Below, piece by piece: positions 18,241-27,922 of a DNA stretch of 64,000 nt. The stretch lies in assembly GCF_901447495.1 (NCBI RefSeq), contig NZ_CABDWS010000004.1:1-64000 (forward strand). The letters run 5' to 3'. The position numbers were made by a program, and so were the translations under genes. Position 1 is the first letter of the stretch; every line of letters begins with the position of its first letter. The DNA comes from Haloimpatiens lingqiaonensis. GTDB lineage: Bacteria > Bacillota > Clostridia > Clostridiales > Clostridiaceae. The notes under the pieces were generated by a model. The model saw only the letters and a list, made by a program, of their open reading frames with translations, was not told the origin of the DNA and did not search any database.

Positions 18241-18545
18241 TAGCCCGCTGATTTATAATGAAAGATTTATTATAGAAGATGGTTGGGGTAACCTACTTTT
18301 CGTGAAAACTTAAAATAGAAATGCAATTGAAAATTATTTATTAAAGTTATTAAGGTTCTATGGGATAAGTGAAAGTATAACTATTTTTGCAATCTATCGG
18401 TCTGCGGGCTGACTAGCCCTTTCTTTTTTATAAATTAAAGATTTTCTGAGTAAAATGAAGAAAATCCACATTATTTGATATTTGATATTTAATATTTATA
18501 TATTTAGTCTGGCTGTCGCCAATAAAAGATTTAATTTAAGCCTAA

Positions 18546-18591
18546 AAGATAGCTAACACAATTTCACAACGTGAAATTATGTTAGCTATCT
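18546..18591. terminator. Strong bidirectional terminator
   Basis: AGATAGCTAACACAATTTCAC pairs with GTGAAATTATGTTAGCTATCT, with T's following. It lies downstream of the chromate-transporter pair (minus strand). An octamer array CTAGCCCA (18592-18645) and the TTGTGAC palindrome (18652-18667) lie between it and the gene. Confidence 0.7.
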
Positions 18592-18671
18592 TTTACTAGC
18601 CCACTAGCCCACTAGTCCACTAGCCCACTAATTTTGGCCCACTGAAAATTGTGACAACGTCACAATTATTC

Positions 18672-19199
18672 TTATATTCCATAGAGAATTACGCCTAGTA
18701 TTCCTGAAATTACTATAATCAAAATTGGATGAATTTTTGTTTTAAAAGATAAAACAGCTATTATAATTCCAATTAAAATAGCTCGTATTTCAACGTAAGA
18801 ATCCTTGCCTAGTTGGATAAATGCTGCGATTATAAGCCCAACTAAAGCAGGACGCATACCTAAAAGGGCTGACTTTAATAGAGCGGAATCTTTAAACTTC
18901 ATAGCATAATGAGTGGCTATGGTGACTAATATAAAAGAAAAAGTTATAACACCTAATGTTCCAAAAAAACTTCCCTTTATTCCAGCTACTTTGTACCCTA
19001 CAAAGGTGGCGGAATTGATTGCTATAGGACCTGGAGTCATTTGAGATACGCCTATTATATCTTTAAATGTATCAAAATTAATCCAATGATGGTTTTCAAC
19101 TATTTCCTTTTGAATCAATGGAAGCATGGCGTATCCACCGCCAAAACTAAAAGCACCTATCTTTAAAAAAGTTAAGAATATGTCTATTAATAATCTCAT
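18672..19199 (-). CDS. Chromate transporter family, half-size subunit (second)
   Basis: Half-size CHR-family membrane protein of 175 residues. Seen: the family signatures FLKIGAFSFGGGYAMLPLI near the N-terminus and SQMTPGPIAINSATFVGYK (~50-68), then four to five hydrophobic segments. Paired half-size CHR proteins act together as a heterodimer in the families studied. Chromate export, or more generally oxyanion transport, is inferred. The preferred ATG overlaps the last base of the upstream subunit's stop (TAATG), implying translational coupling. A longer reading starting 60 bp upstream would overlap the neighbour and lacks a good ribosome site. Confidence 0.85.
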   Translation of the reverse strand: MRLLIDIFLTFLKIGAFSFGGGYAMLPLIQKEIVENHHWINFDTFKDIIGVSQMTPGPIAINSATFVGYKVAGIKGSFFGTLGVITFSFILVTIATHYAMKFKDSALLKSALLGMRPALVGLIIAAFIQLGKDSYVEIRAILIGIIIAVLSFKTKIHPILIIVISGILGVILYGI

Positions 19200-19744
19200 T
19201 ATTCCACCTGCTTTCTTAAGAAAATTATGCCGTATAGTGCAGAACATATTACCACCCATATAGGGCTTACTTTAAATACAGCTATGGCAATAATGGATAA
19301 TATTATAATTATATAATTTATGTAGGTTTTTTTTACTGACTTGAACAGACTGGTTATGGCCACTAATATTAGGATTGGTACAGCAGCACCTATACCCTTG
19401 AAAATTAAATCAATTATGTAGTTGTTTCTAAATTCCACAAATAGGGCAGCCACTACAAGTATAATAAAAAATGAAGGCATTATGACCCCAAGTAAAGCAA
19501 GTATTGCTCCCATGAGACCGCCTAGTTTATATCCTATAAAGGTGGAGCAGTTTACTGCAAGAGCCCCTGGAAAGGATTGAGAAATTACAATTATATCTAC
19601 AAATTCTTCTTTTGAGATCCAATTTCGTCTAGTGACAACTTCAGCCTCTATAAGGGGAATCATTGCATAGCCCCCGCCAAAGGTAAAGGCGCCTATTTTG
19701 AAAAAGGTCCAATACATGGTTAAAAGTTTTTTCATAAAATTCAC
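19199..19744 (-). CDS. Chromate transporter family, half-size subunit (first)
   Basis: 181-residue partner of the gene just downstream. Seen: FFKIGAFTFGGGYAMIPLIEAEV, SQSFPGALAVNCSTFIGYK, and five hydrophobic stretches. The two halves are ~40% alike by eye in these motifs, as expected for an ancestral duplication split into two genes. First gene of a two-gene operon on the minus strand. Whether the natural substrate is chromate or another anion cannot be told from sequence. Confidence 0.85.
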   Translation of the reverse strand: MNFMKKLLTMYWTFFKIGAFTFGGGYAMIPLIEAEVVTRRNWISKEEFVDIIVISQSFPGALAVNCSTFIGYKLGGLMGAILALLGVIMPSFFIILVVAALFVEFRNNYIIDLIFKGIGAAVPILILVAITSLFKSVKKTYINYIIIILSIIAIAVFKVSPIWVVICSALYGIIFLRKQVE

Positions 19745-19816
19745 CTCACAGAATTAATTATACCTTGCAGTTTTTATATGTGCAAATGATTAGAAGTTTA
19801 ATTTATTTTTAAATAA

Positions 19817-19993
19817 CTCAACTTTCGCATATAAATTTTATCCGATGACTCCCTGTCGTAACACTCCCACTTCTAACAAAGTGGGAGATAACGGCAGCTA
19901 AGTCCCTGGATAACGATTTCTTAGCTTCAGTTGGAGTAAAAACTCATCCATCTGAAGCTAAGAGCTCTGTTTATAACTAAGAAAGTTGAATAA
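19817..19993 (+). repeat. Type E two-hairpin repeat, copy 2 (complete, with inverted ends)
   Basis: Bounded by CTCAACTTTCGCATATAAA and TTTATAACTAAGAAAGTTGAA. The core holds a TATCC...GGATA outer pairing, a CTGtCGT...ACGGCAG hairpin, and CTTAGCTTCAG...CTGAAGCTAAG. It lies ~105 bp before yaaR on the same strand. A further TGTGAAAGTTGAAT end lies at 20064-20077. Confidence 0.8.
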
Positions 19994-20099
19994 TCAATTT
20001 AGTAAGTGAAGAAACTTATGTTTAATACGAATATTATTTAGAGAAGGATTGTAGTTTTATATCTGTGAAAGTTGAATATATTAGAATAGAGGTGAAATT

Positions 20100-20522
20100 G
20101 TGGAGATAAATAGAGTAGGAAGAAATGTAGGAATTTCACAAGAAAAACACGAGATTAAAAGTAAAAAGGATTTTTCACAAAATTTTAATTTTGCAAGGCA
20201 GCAAAAATCCCAAAAGGAAATGAAAGAACTACTTGATAATATAAAGAAAAAAGGGAATAGATTGGCCATTACTAAATCTTATAGAGATGTGAAGGCTTAT
20301 AAAAATCTTATAAAGGAATATTTACAATCAGTGTTATCACATATGTATAAGGTAGAAAAGGACATAAGCTTTTGGCAAACTCAATATTTTATAACTGTGG
20401 AAACGGTGGATATGAAGTTGGAGGAAATTACTAATGCTATTTTGAATGAGCAAATTGAAAATTTAAATATAGCTAGTACTATTGATGAGATAACTGGGTT
20501 GGTGGTAGACCTGTATAAATAG
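20100..20522 (+). CDS. yaaR: YaaR family protein (DUF327)
   Basis: 140-residue cytoplasmic, helical, highly charged protein matching the YaaR/DUF327 pattern. Seen: KSYRDVKAYKNLIKEYLQSVLSHMYKV (central helix, ~62-88) and the C-terminal NAILNEQIENLNIASTIDEITGLVVDLYK. The role is not established; in Bacillus and Clostridium it is often near recombination, chromosome-replication or flagellar genes, but not here. The start is GTG, with GAGGTG 5 bp upstream. The stop codon TAG is itself the first part of an octamer array. Confidence 0.8.
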   Translation: MEINRVGRNVGISQEKHEIKSKKDFSQNFNFARQQKSQKEMKELLDNIKKKGNRLAITKSYRDVKAYKNLIKEYLQSVLSHMYKVEKDISFWQTQYFITVETVDMKLEEITNAILNEQIENLNIASTIDEITGLVVDLYK

Positions 20523-20785
20523 TGGGCTAGTTGGCTAGAGTGCTAGAGTGCTAGAATTTAGTGGGCTAGTTGGCCAGAGTGCTAGAGTGCCAGAAATTAG
20601 AGGGCTAGTTGGCTAGAGGGCTAGAGGGCCAGAAATTAGAGGGCTAGTTGGCCAGAGTGCTAGAGGGCCAGAAATTAGAGGGCTAGTTGGCTAGAGTGCT
20701 AGAGTGCTAGAATTTAGTGGGCTAGTTGGCCAGAGTGCTAGAGTGCCAGAAATTAGTGGGCTAGTTGGCTAGAGATTAGGGAAGC
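20521..20785 (+). repeat. Octamer tandem array (GTGGGCTA-like), ~265 bp
   Basis: Over 30 imperfect units of 8 bp (GGGCTAGT, TGGCTAGA, GTGCTAGA, GGGCCAGA), arranged in higher-order blocks of about 60-65 bp that repeat AGAGTGCTAGAATTTAGTGG. The array begins at the yaaR stop codon. It is not a CRISPR: there are no unique spacers. Confidence 0.9.
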
Positions 20786-20810
20786 TAGAGTGATAGGTGG
20801 GTAAAGAAAT

Positions 20811-20846
20811 TTGCCTTTTCCAGTTATGGTTCAGTGGAAAAGGCAA
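20811..20846. terminator. Terminator hairpin between yaaR and nadE
   Basis: A perfect 12-bp stem TTGCCTTTTCCA / TGGAAAAGGCAA with a 12-nt loop, located between the convergent genes. Confidence 0.7.
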
Positions 20847-20881
20847 GGGTGGTTTTATAAGTTTTAAGGGTTAACTAATAG

Positions 20882-22792
20882 TTATAGAAAGCTGTTAAAG
20901 CTGGCGTCGGATGGCATTCTCCAATCGCCTCGAGGTGAAAGGCTTATGGAACCTACCTTTGGACCATCAGGTAGGGCAGAACGCTTAAATTGTTGAGTGA
21001 AAAATCTTTTTATGAATTTTTCTAGCCACATATCTATAGTTTCTTTATCATAATCTTCTTTAAATGCATTTTCCGCAAGGAATAGCAATTTTTCTTTAGT
21101 AGTTCCTGTTTTGATGAAATGATATAGGAAGAAATCATGAAGCTCATAAGGACCTACTATATCCTCTGTTTTTTGAGTTATTTCACCATTTTTATCCTTA
21201 GGAAGCAGTTCAGGACTTACAGGAGTTTCTAGTATATCAATAAGTATATTAGATATATCCTCAGGTACTTCCTTTTCTGCTACATATCTTACTAAATATC
21301 TAACCAGTGTTTTAGGCACAGAGCAGTTTACAGAATACATGGACATATGATCACCATTATATGTGCACCAGCCTAAAGCCAATTCAGATAAATCTCCAGT
21401 ACCTATTAGTAATCCGCCTTCTTTATTGGCAATGTCCATAAGTATTTGAGTTCGTTCTCTTGCTTGAACATTTTCATAGGTTACATCGTGATTTTCTACA
21501 GGGTGATTTATATCTTTGAAATGCTGTACACAAGCATCCACTATATTAATTTCTCTAAAATCTGTTTTCAGCTTTTTGCAAAGAGATACTGCATTGTTAT
21601 AGGTTCTATCTGTAGTTCCGAAGCCAGGCATAGTAATAGTTATTATGTTTTCACTTGGAATTCCTAGAAGACGGAAAGTCTTTAATACAACTAAAAGGGC
21701 TAAAGTAGAGTCTAAGCCGCCAGAAATACCTACTACAGCTTTTTTTAAGTTAGTATGAGCTAATCTTTTAGCTAAGGCAGCAGTTTGAATATTAAAAATT
21801 TCACTACATCTTAGACTTCTTTCATCAATGTTTTTAGGTACAAAAGGATGCTTATCTATGTACCTTGTAAATTCACCTAAATTTAAATTTGAAAATTGGA
21901 AAGGAATTTCTAAAGCATCAAAGGGACATAATTTAATTCCATCTCTAAAGGATATATTTTTAAGTCTTTCAGCTATTAACCTGTCTAGATCTACTATAGA
22001 AGTTATAATTTCATTTTCTCTATTGAATCTATTATTTTCTTTTAGGATATTTCCATTTTCACCTATTAAAAGATGGCCTCCGAAAACTAAATCTGTAGAG
22101 GATTCAAACACTCCAGAGGATGCATAGGCATAGGCACACATGCAGCGAGCGCTTTGATTGGAAATTAAATTTTTTCTATAGGAAGCTTTGCTAACCAATT
22201 CATTAGAAGAGGAAAGATTTCCTATAATATTAGCGCCAAGCAGACTTAAATAGCTGCTAGGAGGTATTGTAACCCAAAGGTCTTCACAAACTTCTACTGC
22301 AAATTTTAAATCTCCACAAGTAAAAATTAAATTTGTTCCAAAGGGAATTTCATTTTGAAATTTTAAGTTAACATGTTTATTTATTATTCCAAGTCCCTCA
22401 GAAAACCATCTTTTTTCATAAAACTCCGAGTAATTAGGTATGTAGCTTTTAGGAACTATACCTAGAACTTCTCCTTTAAATATAATGTATGCGCAATTAT
22501 ATAGGCATGAATTATAGTATAGTGGAGCTCCAACAGCTATTAATATATCTTTATCCTTTGAAAATAAGCATAGGTTTTCTATAGCTTCTTCACTTTTAAT
22601 TAGTAATTTTTTTTGATTAAATAAATCAGCACAAGTATATGAGGTTATTGAAAGCTCAGGGAAAACTACAATTTTAGAGTTATCTTCTAAAGCTTTATCT
22701 ATACACGATTTTATATTTTTTAAGTTAAAATCTGTATCGCCTACATTGGTTATAGGGCAGGCGGTGGATAATTTTATAAATCCATTGCACAT
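20882..22792 (-). CDS. nadE: Glutamine-dependent NAD+ synthetase
   Basis: Makes NAD+ from deamido-NAD+, ATP and glutamine, the last step of NAD synthesis. Seen: an N-terminal nitrilase-type glutaminase with catalytic triad E46 (FPELS), K115 (VPKSY) and C169 (VEVCEDLW), then an ATP-pyrophosphatase synthetase domain with the P-loop VVGISGGLDSTLAL, KTEDIVGPYELHDFF, and a C-terminal SLSPRGDWRMPSD. Length of 636 residues suits the large two-domain bacterial type. I chose the ATG after TTGGAGTGAG; a longer frame adds 20 hydrophobic residues without family support. Monocistronic on the minus strand. Confidence 0.94.
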   Translation of the reverse strand: MCNGFIKLSTACPITNVGDTDFNLKNIKSCIDKALEDNSKIVVFPELSITSYTCADLFNQKKLLIKSEEAIENLCLFSKDKDILIAVGAPLYYNSCLYNCAYIIFKGEVLGIVPKSYIPNYSEFYEKRWFSEGLGIINKHVNLKFQNEIPFGTNLIFTCGDLKFAVEVCEDLWVTIPPSSYLSLLGANIIGNLSSSNELVSKASYRKNLISNQSARCMCAYAYASSGVFESSTDLVFGGHLLIGENGNILKENNRFNRENEIITSIVDLDRLIAERLKNISFRDGIKLCPFDALEIPFQFSNLNLGEFTRYIDKHPFVPKNIDERSLRCSEIFNIQTAALAKRLAHTNLKKAVVGISGGLDSTLALLVVLKTFRLLGIPSENIITITMPGFGTTDRTYNNAVSLCKKLKTDFREINIVDACVQHFKDINHPVENHDVTYENVQARERTQILMDIANKEGGLLIGTGDLSELALGWCTYNGDHMSMYSVNCSVPKTLVRYLVRYVAEKEVPEDISNILIDILETPVSPELLPKDKNGEITQKTEDIVGPYELHDFFLYHFIKTGTTKEKLLFLAENAFKEDYDKETIDMWLEKFIKRFFTQQFKRSALPDGPKVGSISLSPRGDWRMPSDASFNSFL

Positions 22793-22961
22793 TGAACTCA
22801 CTCCAATTCTATAAGTAAATATTATTTTCACTTTAATAAGTATTTTCATCAATTCTTCTATAATTATAACATGTAATGGTACATAAGAAAAAGTTACCTA
22901 CATATTTATATTAAAGTTGGTAGACTAGGTGAGAGTTGAGAATTGAGAATTAAGGCGGTAG

Positions 22962-23195
22962 GAAAAATCTGCTTTTAATTCCGTGATAAATGTGAAATTT
23001 TGGACTGTGAACAATACGCCAAGAACTTCTAATATTTGTCCATTTAAAGCCCCTAAAGTTTTCAAACTCACTCGTGCCTCGCTCAGGCAATGAAAACTTC
23101 TTAACGGTGCTTTAAATGGACAAATAAAGAAGTTCTAAGGCTAGTTCAATAGTCTAAAATTTCACATTTATCACTTCATTAAAAGCAGATTTTTC
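22962..23195 (+). repeat. Type A long-hairpin repeat, copy A2
   Basis: 234-bp palindromic element with ends GAAAAATCTGCTTTTAAT and ATTAAAAGCAGATTTTTC. It differs from A1 at the third arm position, with both arms changed. Linker GGTGGAGATGGCCTACTAAATG follows, but module B is absent. From 23225 to 23616 I see only AT-rich DNA with no gene. Confidence 0.9.
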
Positions 23196-23616
23196 AGTTA
23201 AAGAGTACTTGCTTTGTGGGTGGAGATGGCCTACTAAATGAAGGAAAAAACTCCTTTGAGGTTTTAATATTTTAAATTTAAGAAAATAATGTAAAGCTCA
23301 AAGTTTATGAGTGAAAGTTGGTTAATCACTTAATGTTTAGTATAATTGATAAAAACATTAGAAAACATAAGCAAAACATAGGTACAATTATTAAAAACGC
23401 TTTAAATAGTAATAATTAACGTTTAATCAAATGTGAATAAACTTTTAATCTTTTGTTTCATACTGTATAATATGAATAAATCAAAGTTTAGCAGAAATAC
23501 TCCTAAATAAATGTCATAAATTTTAATATAACATAATATATTAGAGGATATAAATTAACAATATAGAATATATATTTTATGAAATAAGTGTTAATTTTAC
23601 ATTTAATAATTATTAA

Positions 23617-23795
23617 TTCAACTTTCACAGTTATAAAATAAAAATATAAAATTTGCAGTTAAGTAATACTTAGGTTAGGTACTAGGTGCTAGGTACTAGG
23701 TGCTAAAATATAACATTTGTAGGTAAGTAATATTTTTTACTTCTTACTCCTTACCTTGTATAGTGTAGAACTTAAAATTTATATGCGAAAGTTGA
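23617..23795 (+). repeat. Inverted-end element with heptamer filling
   Basis: TTCAACTTTCACAGTTATAAA on the left and TTTATATGCGAAAGTTGA on the right enclose AGGTACT/AGGTGCT heptamers and a CTTACTT tract instead of an E core. It lies 65 bp upstream of the NfeD gene. Confidence 0.65.
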
Positions 23796-23859
23796 GTTAT
23801 TAATATTGAAACTTTACTTAGGGGTATTTAAAAATAATTTATGAAAGGGGTTGAATTTT

Positions 23860-24306
23860 ATGGATTGGTTTTTACTGGTTATATGGCTTATAGTTGGAAT
23901 TGGAACGCTGCTAATAGATATATTAACTAGTGCATTTTTATTTGTTTGGTTTACCGCAGGAGCTATAGCAGCCATAATATGTTTAACATTAGGATTATCT
24001 TTTTCTACCCAGCTCATAGTATTTATAGTAGTCAGTGCTTTATTTATGGGCACAGGTTATCCAATTATAAAAAAGAATATCAAAAAAACTGTACCTAAAA
24101 CAAAAACTATGGAAGAAGGATATATAGGAAGAGAACTATTAGCTGAAAATGATATAGAAGCTAGAGGAAATTTGAAATTAGATGGTATATATTGGACTGT
24201 TGAAAACAAAGGAGAATATATTAAAAGGGGTGATAAATTAAAAATAATAGGAATTGAAGGCAATAAACTTATAATACAAAAGATAAAAAAACCTTCGGAA
24301 GAATAA
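23860..24306 (+). CDS. NfeD family membrane protein
   Basis: 148-residue short NfeD-like protein. Seen: three to four N-terminal transmembrane segments (WFLLVIWLIVGIGTLLIDIL and others, to ~residue 70), then a C-terminal OB-fold-type beta domain with YIGRELLAENDIEARGNLKLDGIYW and IKRGDKLKIIGIEGNKLIIQK. The ATG is preceded by AAAGGGG at 9 bp; a TTG three codons earlier would disrupt that spacing. It is followed 57 bp later by an SPFH protein, the standard NfeD-slipin/flotillin pairing, in which both act in membrane microdomain organisation or protease-linked quality control. Confidence 0.85.
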   Translation: MDWFLLVIWLIVGIGTLLIDILTSAFLFVWFTAGAIAAIICLTLGLSFSTQLIVFIVVSALFMGTGYPIIKKNIKKTVPKTKTMEEGYIGRELLAENDIEARGNLKLDGIYWTVENKGEYIKRGDKLKIIGIEGNKLIIQKIKKPSEE

Positions 24307-24363
24307 TTATTAAGATGATCTCAATCCAATATTAAAAAAAATATAAAAAGGAGTGTTTAAGTT

Positions 24364-25305
24364 ATGGCAGGAAAAATTATAACAATAATTATATTATTTA
24401 TAGTTATAAGTACATTATTGAGTTCTATAAAGGTTGTAAATACTGGTTATGTATTTTTGGTTGAAAGATTTGGACAATTTCATAGGATATTAGAACCAGG
24501 TTGGCATTTAGTAATCCCATTTGCAGACTATGTAAGAAAGAAAATATCTACAAAGCAACAAATATTAGATATACAACCTCAAACAGTTATAACTAAAGAT
24601 AACGTAAATATATCTATAGATAATGTTATTTTTTATAAAGTTTTAAATGCAAAGGATGCAGTTTACAATATAGAAGATTATAAATCAGGTATAGTTTATT
24701 CAACTATTACAAATATGAGAAACATAGTTGGAGATATGAGTTTAGATGAAGTTTTATCTGGAAGAGATAGAATCAATAATAAACTTCTACAAATAGTAGA
24801 TGAAATAACAGATGCTTATGGTATAAAAATACTTTCAGTAGAAATTAAGAATATAATACCACCAGCAGAAATTCAAAATGCTATGGAAAAACAAATGAAA
24901 GCAGAAAGAGATAAGAGAGCTACAATTTTACAAGCAGAAGGACAAAAACAAAGCCAAATAGAAAAGGCACAAGGAGAAAAGCAAGCTAGAATACTTGGAG
25001 CAGAAGCTGAGAAAGAAGCTAATATAAGACGTGCAGAAGGTCTTAAAGAATCTCAACTTTTAGAAGCACAAGGTAAGGCAGAGGCTATAAGAGCTATAGC
25101 AGAGGCTCAAGCAGAAGCTGTAAGAAGAGTCAATGCAGCTATCATCGAATCTGGTACTGATGAAAGAGTAATTGCACTTAAACAAGTGGAGGCTCTTCAA
25201 GAAATGGCTAAAAACCCTGCTAACAAGCTTATACTTCCAAATGAAACCCTATCTTCATTAGGAAACATAGCTGCCATAGCAGACACACTTAAAATGAACA
25301 AATAG
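24364..25305 (+). CDS. SPFH/Band 7 (slipin-like) membrane protein
   Basis: 313-residue stomatin/prohibitin-type scaffold protein. Seen: one N-terminal membrane anchor (~1-22), the SPFH core (VERFGQFHRILEPGWHLVIPF; VITKDNVNISIDNVIFYKV), then a helical coiled-coil stretch (~170-255) rich in Glu/Ala/Arg (AEAEKEANIRRAEGLKESQL), and a short hydrophobic C-terminus. It forms a two-gene unit with the NfeD gene. In such pairs the SPFH protein oligomerises at the membrane and NfeD binds it. GGAGTGTTTAAGTT precedes the ATG. Confidence 0.9.
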   Translation: MAGKIITIIILFIVISTLLSSIKVVNTGYVFLVERFGQFHRILEPGWHLVIPFADYVRKKISTKQQILDIQPQTVITKDNVNISIDNVIFYKVLNAKDAVYNIEDYKSGIVYSTITNMRNIVGDMSLDEVLSGRDRINNKLLQIVDEITDAYGIKILSVEIKNIIPPAEIQNAMEKQMKAERDKRATILQAEGQKQSQIEKAQGEKQARILGAEAEKEANIRRAEGLKESQLLEAQGKAEAIRAIAEAQAEAVRRVNAAIIESGTDERVIALKQVEALQEMAKNPANKLILPNETLSSLGNIAAIADTLKMNK

Positions 25306-25331
25306 AATAGATTGTGAAGTAAGTGCTATAG

Positions 25332-25397
25332 GAAAAATCTGCTTTTAATTCCGTGATAAATGTGAAATTTTGGACTGTGAACAATACGCCAAGAACT
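25332..25397 (+). repeat. Type A half-element (left arm only)
   Basis: The first 66 bp of element A (GAAAAATCTGCTTTTAATTCCG ... CGCCAAGAACT, quoted in parts) end abruptly at AAGAACTAAG, where a CAATTGA heptamer array begins. The mirror image of the same junction is at 42.25-42.37 kb. Confidence 0.8.
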
Positions 25398-25399
25398 AA

Positions 25400-26000
25400 G
25401 GGACAATTGAAAATTGACAATTGACAATGGACAATTGATAATTAAGTAAGAAGTAAAAGATTGGGTACTAGGTGCTAGGAAAGGAGGATTTTCCTACACT
25501 GCGTTACGGAAAATCTTTAATTGAATATAAGCAATGGTATAGTGGGAAAAGGTATAACTGATTCATTAAATGAAGTGGTTATATCTTTTCTTTAAGGCTT
25601 AAAAAATCTTTTATTGGAGATAGGCAAACTACATATATTAAATAATAAATATCAAATATCAAATATCAAATATCAAATAATGTTGAAATTCCTATGGAAT
25701 TTCTTGAATTTATATTTTTTTAAAACTTCTTCAGGAGTTTTATCCTTCCCTAGTACCTAGAACCTAGAACCTAGTACCTAAAAATTAAGAATTACACTAA
25801 ATTATTTGGAGATTGCATACTAAAAGAACGGCTCCGCCTAAAAATATTATAAGCTCTTTCTTTTTTATAACTTAAAGATTTTCTGAATAAAATGAAGAAA
25901 ATCCACATTAATTGATATTTGATATTTAATATCTGATATTTATATATTTAGCCTGGCTATCGCCAGTAGGCTGGTCCCTCACCGTGACGATATACACATA
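25400..26000. repeat. Composite block: heptamers, module B copy 4, module F, inverted B end
   Basis: Order: CAATTGA heptamers (25400-25450), module B (25485-25710), CCTAGAA heptamers (25748-25785), CTCCGCC module F piece (25830-25870), an AAAGATTTTCTGAATAAAATG piece, a TTGATAT array, and GCCTGGCTATCGCC. It then runs into an inverted A element. The whole gap between the SPFH and MATE genes consists of repeats. Confidence 0.75.
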
Positions 26001-26004
26001 CCCT

Positions 26005-26239
26005 GAAAAATCTGCTTTTAATGGAGTGATAAAATTGAAATTTGGGACTATTGAACTAGTTTTAGAACTTCTTTGTTTTGAAATTTAAAGCCCCGTTAAG
26101 AAGCCTTCATTGCTTGAGCGAGGCACGAGTGAGTTTGAAGGCTTTAGGGGCTTTAAATTTCAAAACATTTAGAAGTTCTTAGCGTACTGTTCACAGTCCA
26201 AAATTTCAATTTTATCACGGAATTAAAAGCAGATTTTTC
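26005..26239 (-). repeat. Type A long-hairpin repeat, copy A3 (inverted)
   Basis: 235-bp palindrome in the opposite orientation. It carries the variant inner arms TTTTGAAATTTAAA / TTTAAATTTCAAAA and the outer arms GATAAAATTGAAATTT / AAATTTCAATTTTATC instead of the A1 arms. Confidence 0.9.
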
Positions 26240-26264
26240 TTATGCCACTTCCGTCACAATTTTC

Positions 26265-27611
26265 CTATTTTAGTTCTTTGATGCTTCTGAATAGGAAAAT
26301 TGCTGTAAGAATAAAGGAAATTACGTCTGCGCAAGGTTGTGACATCCAAAGGCCGTCTAATTTAAATAAATTAGGAAGTATTAATATAAGTGGAATTAGA
26401 ATAACCACTTGTCTAAGAAGACTTAGTAACATAGCAGTCTTAGCCTGACCTATGGCTTGGAAATAGTTAGAACCTACAATTTGCATACCTATTATAGGTA
26501 GGAAAATCAAATCTATTCTAAGACCACGAGTCCCTATATTTAAAAGTTCTATGTCCTTTGTTGTAAATAAACTTATTAATGTTTTAGGGAATATTTGAAC
26601 ACATAAAAAGCCAAGGGTAGCTATGATAGTGGCAGCTAATATGGCTAATTTTAATGCCCTTTTAACTCTTTTGTAATTTTTAGCTCCATAATTATAGCCA
26701 ATAATAGGCTGAACACCTTGATTTATTCCAAACATAGGCATAAAAATAAGCATTGATATACTATTTATTATACCCATGGCAGCTACAGCTTTATTTCCAC
26801 CGTAAGTATAAAGGCCACGGTTGTATAAGACTACTACTACGCTGGCAGCTATTTGCATTGCAAAAGGGGACATACCTATAGCGAATATTGATTTTACAAT
26901 TTTTAAATCTAGTTTTAAGTTTTCTTTTTTTACTTTTAAAATACTTCCACTTCTTTTGCTTGTAAAATAATACATAACCCATATAGTATTAAAGGTTTCA
27001 GAAATTACTGTGGCAATGGCAGCACCTTTAATTCCCATGCCAAATAAGAATATAAATATTGGATCAAGAATAATATTTATAAGGGCTCCAAATATCATTG
27101 TAAGCATTGCCATCTTAGGATTTCCTTCTGCTCGAATGCTGTTGTTTATACCAAAGCCTATATTTTGCAGAGGAGCACCTAAAAGTATTATGGTTATATA
27201 TGTTTTAGCATAAGGAATGCTTTCTTTTCCAGCTCCAAATAGTATTAATAGTTTATCAAGAAATATAATTCCTAAAATACCTATTATTAAGGATATTAAT
27301 CCATCAAGAAATACTGCATTGCCCAGTATTCTTTCTGCTTCTTCTTTCTTTTTTTCTCCTAGCTTTATAGAAATAAGAGCTGAAGTACCTATGCCCACTA
27401 ACATTCCAAAGGCCATTATGGTTGTGGATATGGGCATGGTGCTAGTTAGCCCAGAAAGGGCATCGGTACCTATTTTGTCTATATGTCCTATATAGGCTCT
27501 ATCAACTATGCTGTATAGAGCATTTACCAGCATACCAATAATAGCGGGTATGGAAAATTTAACTAATAATTTTCCAATACTTTCTGTACCCAATTGTTTA
27601 GATTTGTCCAT
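26265..27611 (-). CDS. MATE family multidrug/toxin efflux transporter
   Basis: 448-residue membrane protein with about 12 hydrophobic segments, of the DinF/NorM superfamily (polysaccharide and MATE exporters). Seen: an N-terminal SIGKLLVKFSIPAIIGMLVNALYSIVDRAYIGHI, in which the P-A-I and V-D-R-x-Y-I-G-H pattern is typical of clostridial MATE proteins, and the matching second-half QPIIGYNYGAKNYKRVKRAL. It would use a Na+ or H+ gradient to export organic cations; the substrate is unknown. Monocistronic. It ends 26 bp from hairpin repeat A3, which may serve as its terminator. Confidence 0.9.
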   Translation of the reverse strand: MDKSKQLGTESIGKLLVKFSIPAIIGMLVNALYSIVDRAYIGHIDKIGTDALSGLTSTMPISTTIMAFGMLVGIGTSALISIKLGEKKKEEAERILGNAVFLDGLISLIIGILGIIFLDKLLILFGAGKESIPYAKTYITIILLGAPLQNIGFGINNSIRAEGNPKMAMLTMIFGALINIILDPIFIFLFGMGIKGAAIATVISETFNTIWVMYYFTSKRSGSILKVKKENLKLDLKIVKSIFAIGMSPFAMQIAASVVVVLYNRGLYTYGGNKAVAAMGIINSISMLIFMPMFGINQGVQPIIGYNYGAKNYKRVKRALKLAILAATIIATLGFLCVQIFPKTLISLFTTKDIELLNIGTRGLRIDLIFLPIIGMQIVGSNYFQAIGQAKTAMLLSLLRQVVILIPLILILPNLFKLDGLWMSQPCADVISFILTAIFLFRSIKELK

Positions 27612-27823
27612 GTAATTCTTCCTTTCTTTGAAAAAAATAAATATAATATATAAGTTATTTTTTATTTAATTTTTATGTTTTTTATTTATGATTATATGTA
27701 AATTATAAAATAATAGTAATTTAAAATTTTGGAAATTGAGTTAATAATAAATACAAGATATATCAAGGCATAATATATTTATAACATTTTATAAAGTACA
27801 TTTGCAACGAAGGAATAGTATTT

Positions 27824-27853
27824 TTAACGAAAAGTTATTAATTGGTGTATAAT
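27824..27853 (+). promoter_or_regulatory. Probable promoter of map
   Basis: TATAAT at 27848-27853 with a weak TTAACG about 18 bp upstream. The gap 27612-27823 is very AT-rich; I see no gene in it. Confidence 0.5.
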
Positions 27854-27922
27854 AGAGATATGGTGGAAATTAATAATTAATTATTAATAGTTAATAGTGA
27901 TAAAAAAGTTGGAGGTGTTTTT

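Noticed and set aside
19200-19259. N-terminal extension of the second chromate transporter subunit
   Set aside because: Would overlap the upstream subunit by 60 bp. The ATG coupled to the stop at 19199 begins exactly at the family's conserved N-terminus.
20521-20785. Possible CRISPR array
   Set aside because: The 8-bp tandem units have no unique spacers and no repeat of 24-40 bp, and no cas genes are nearby.
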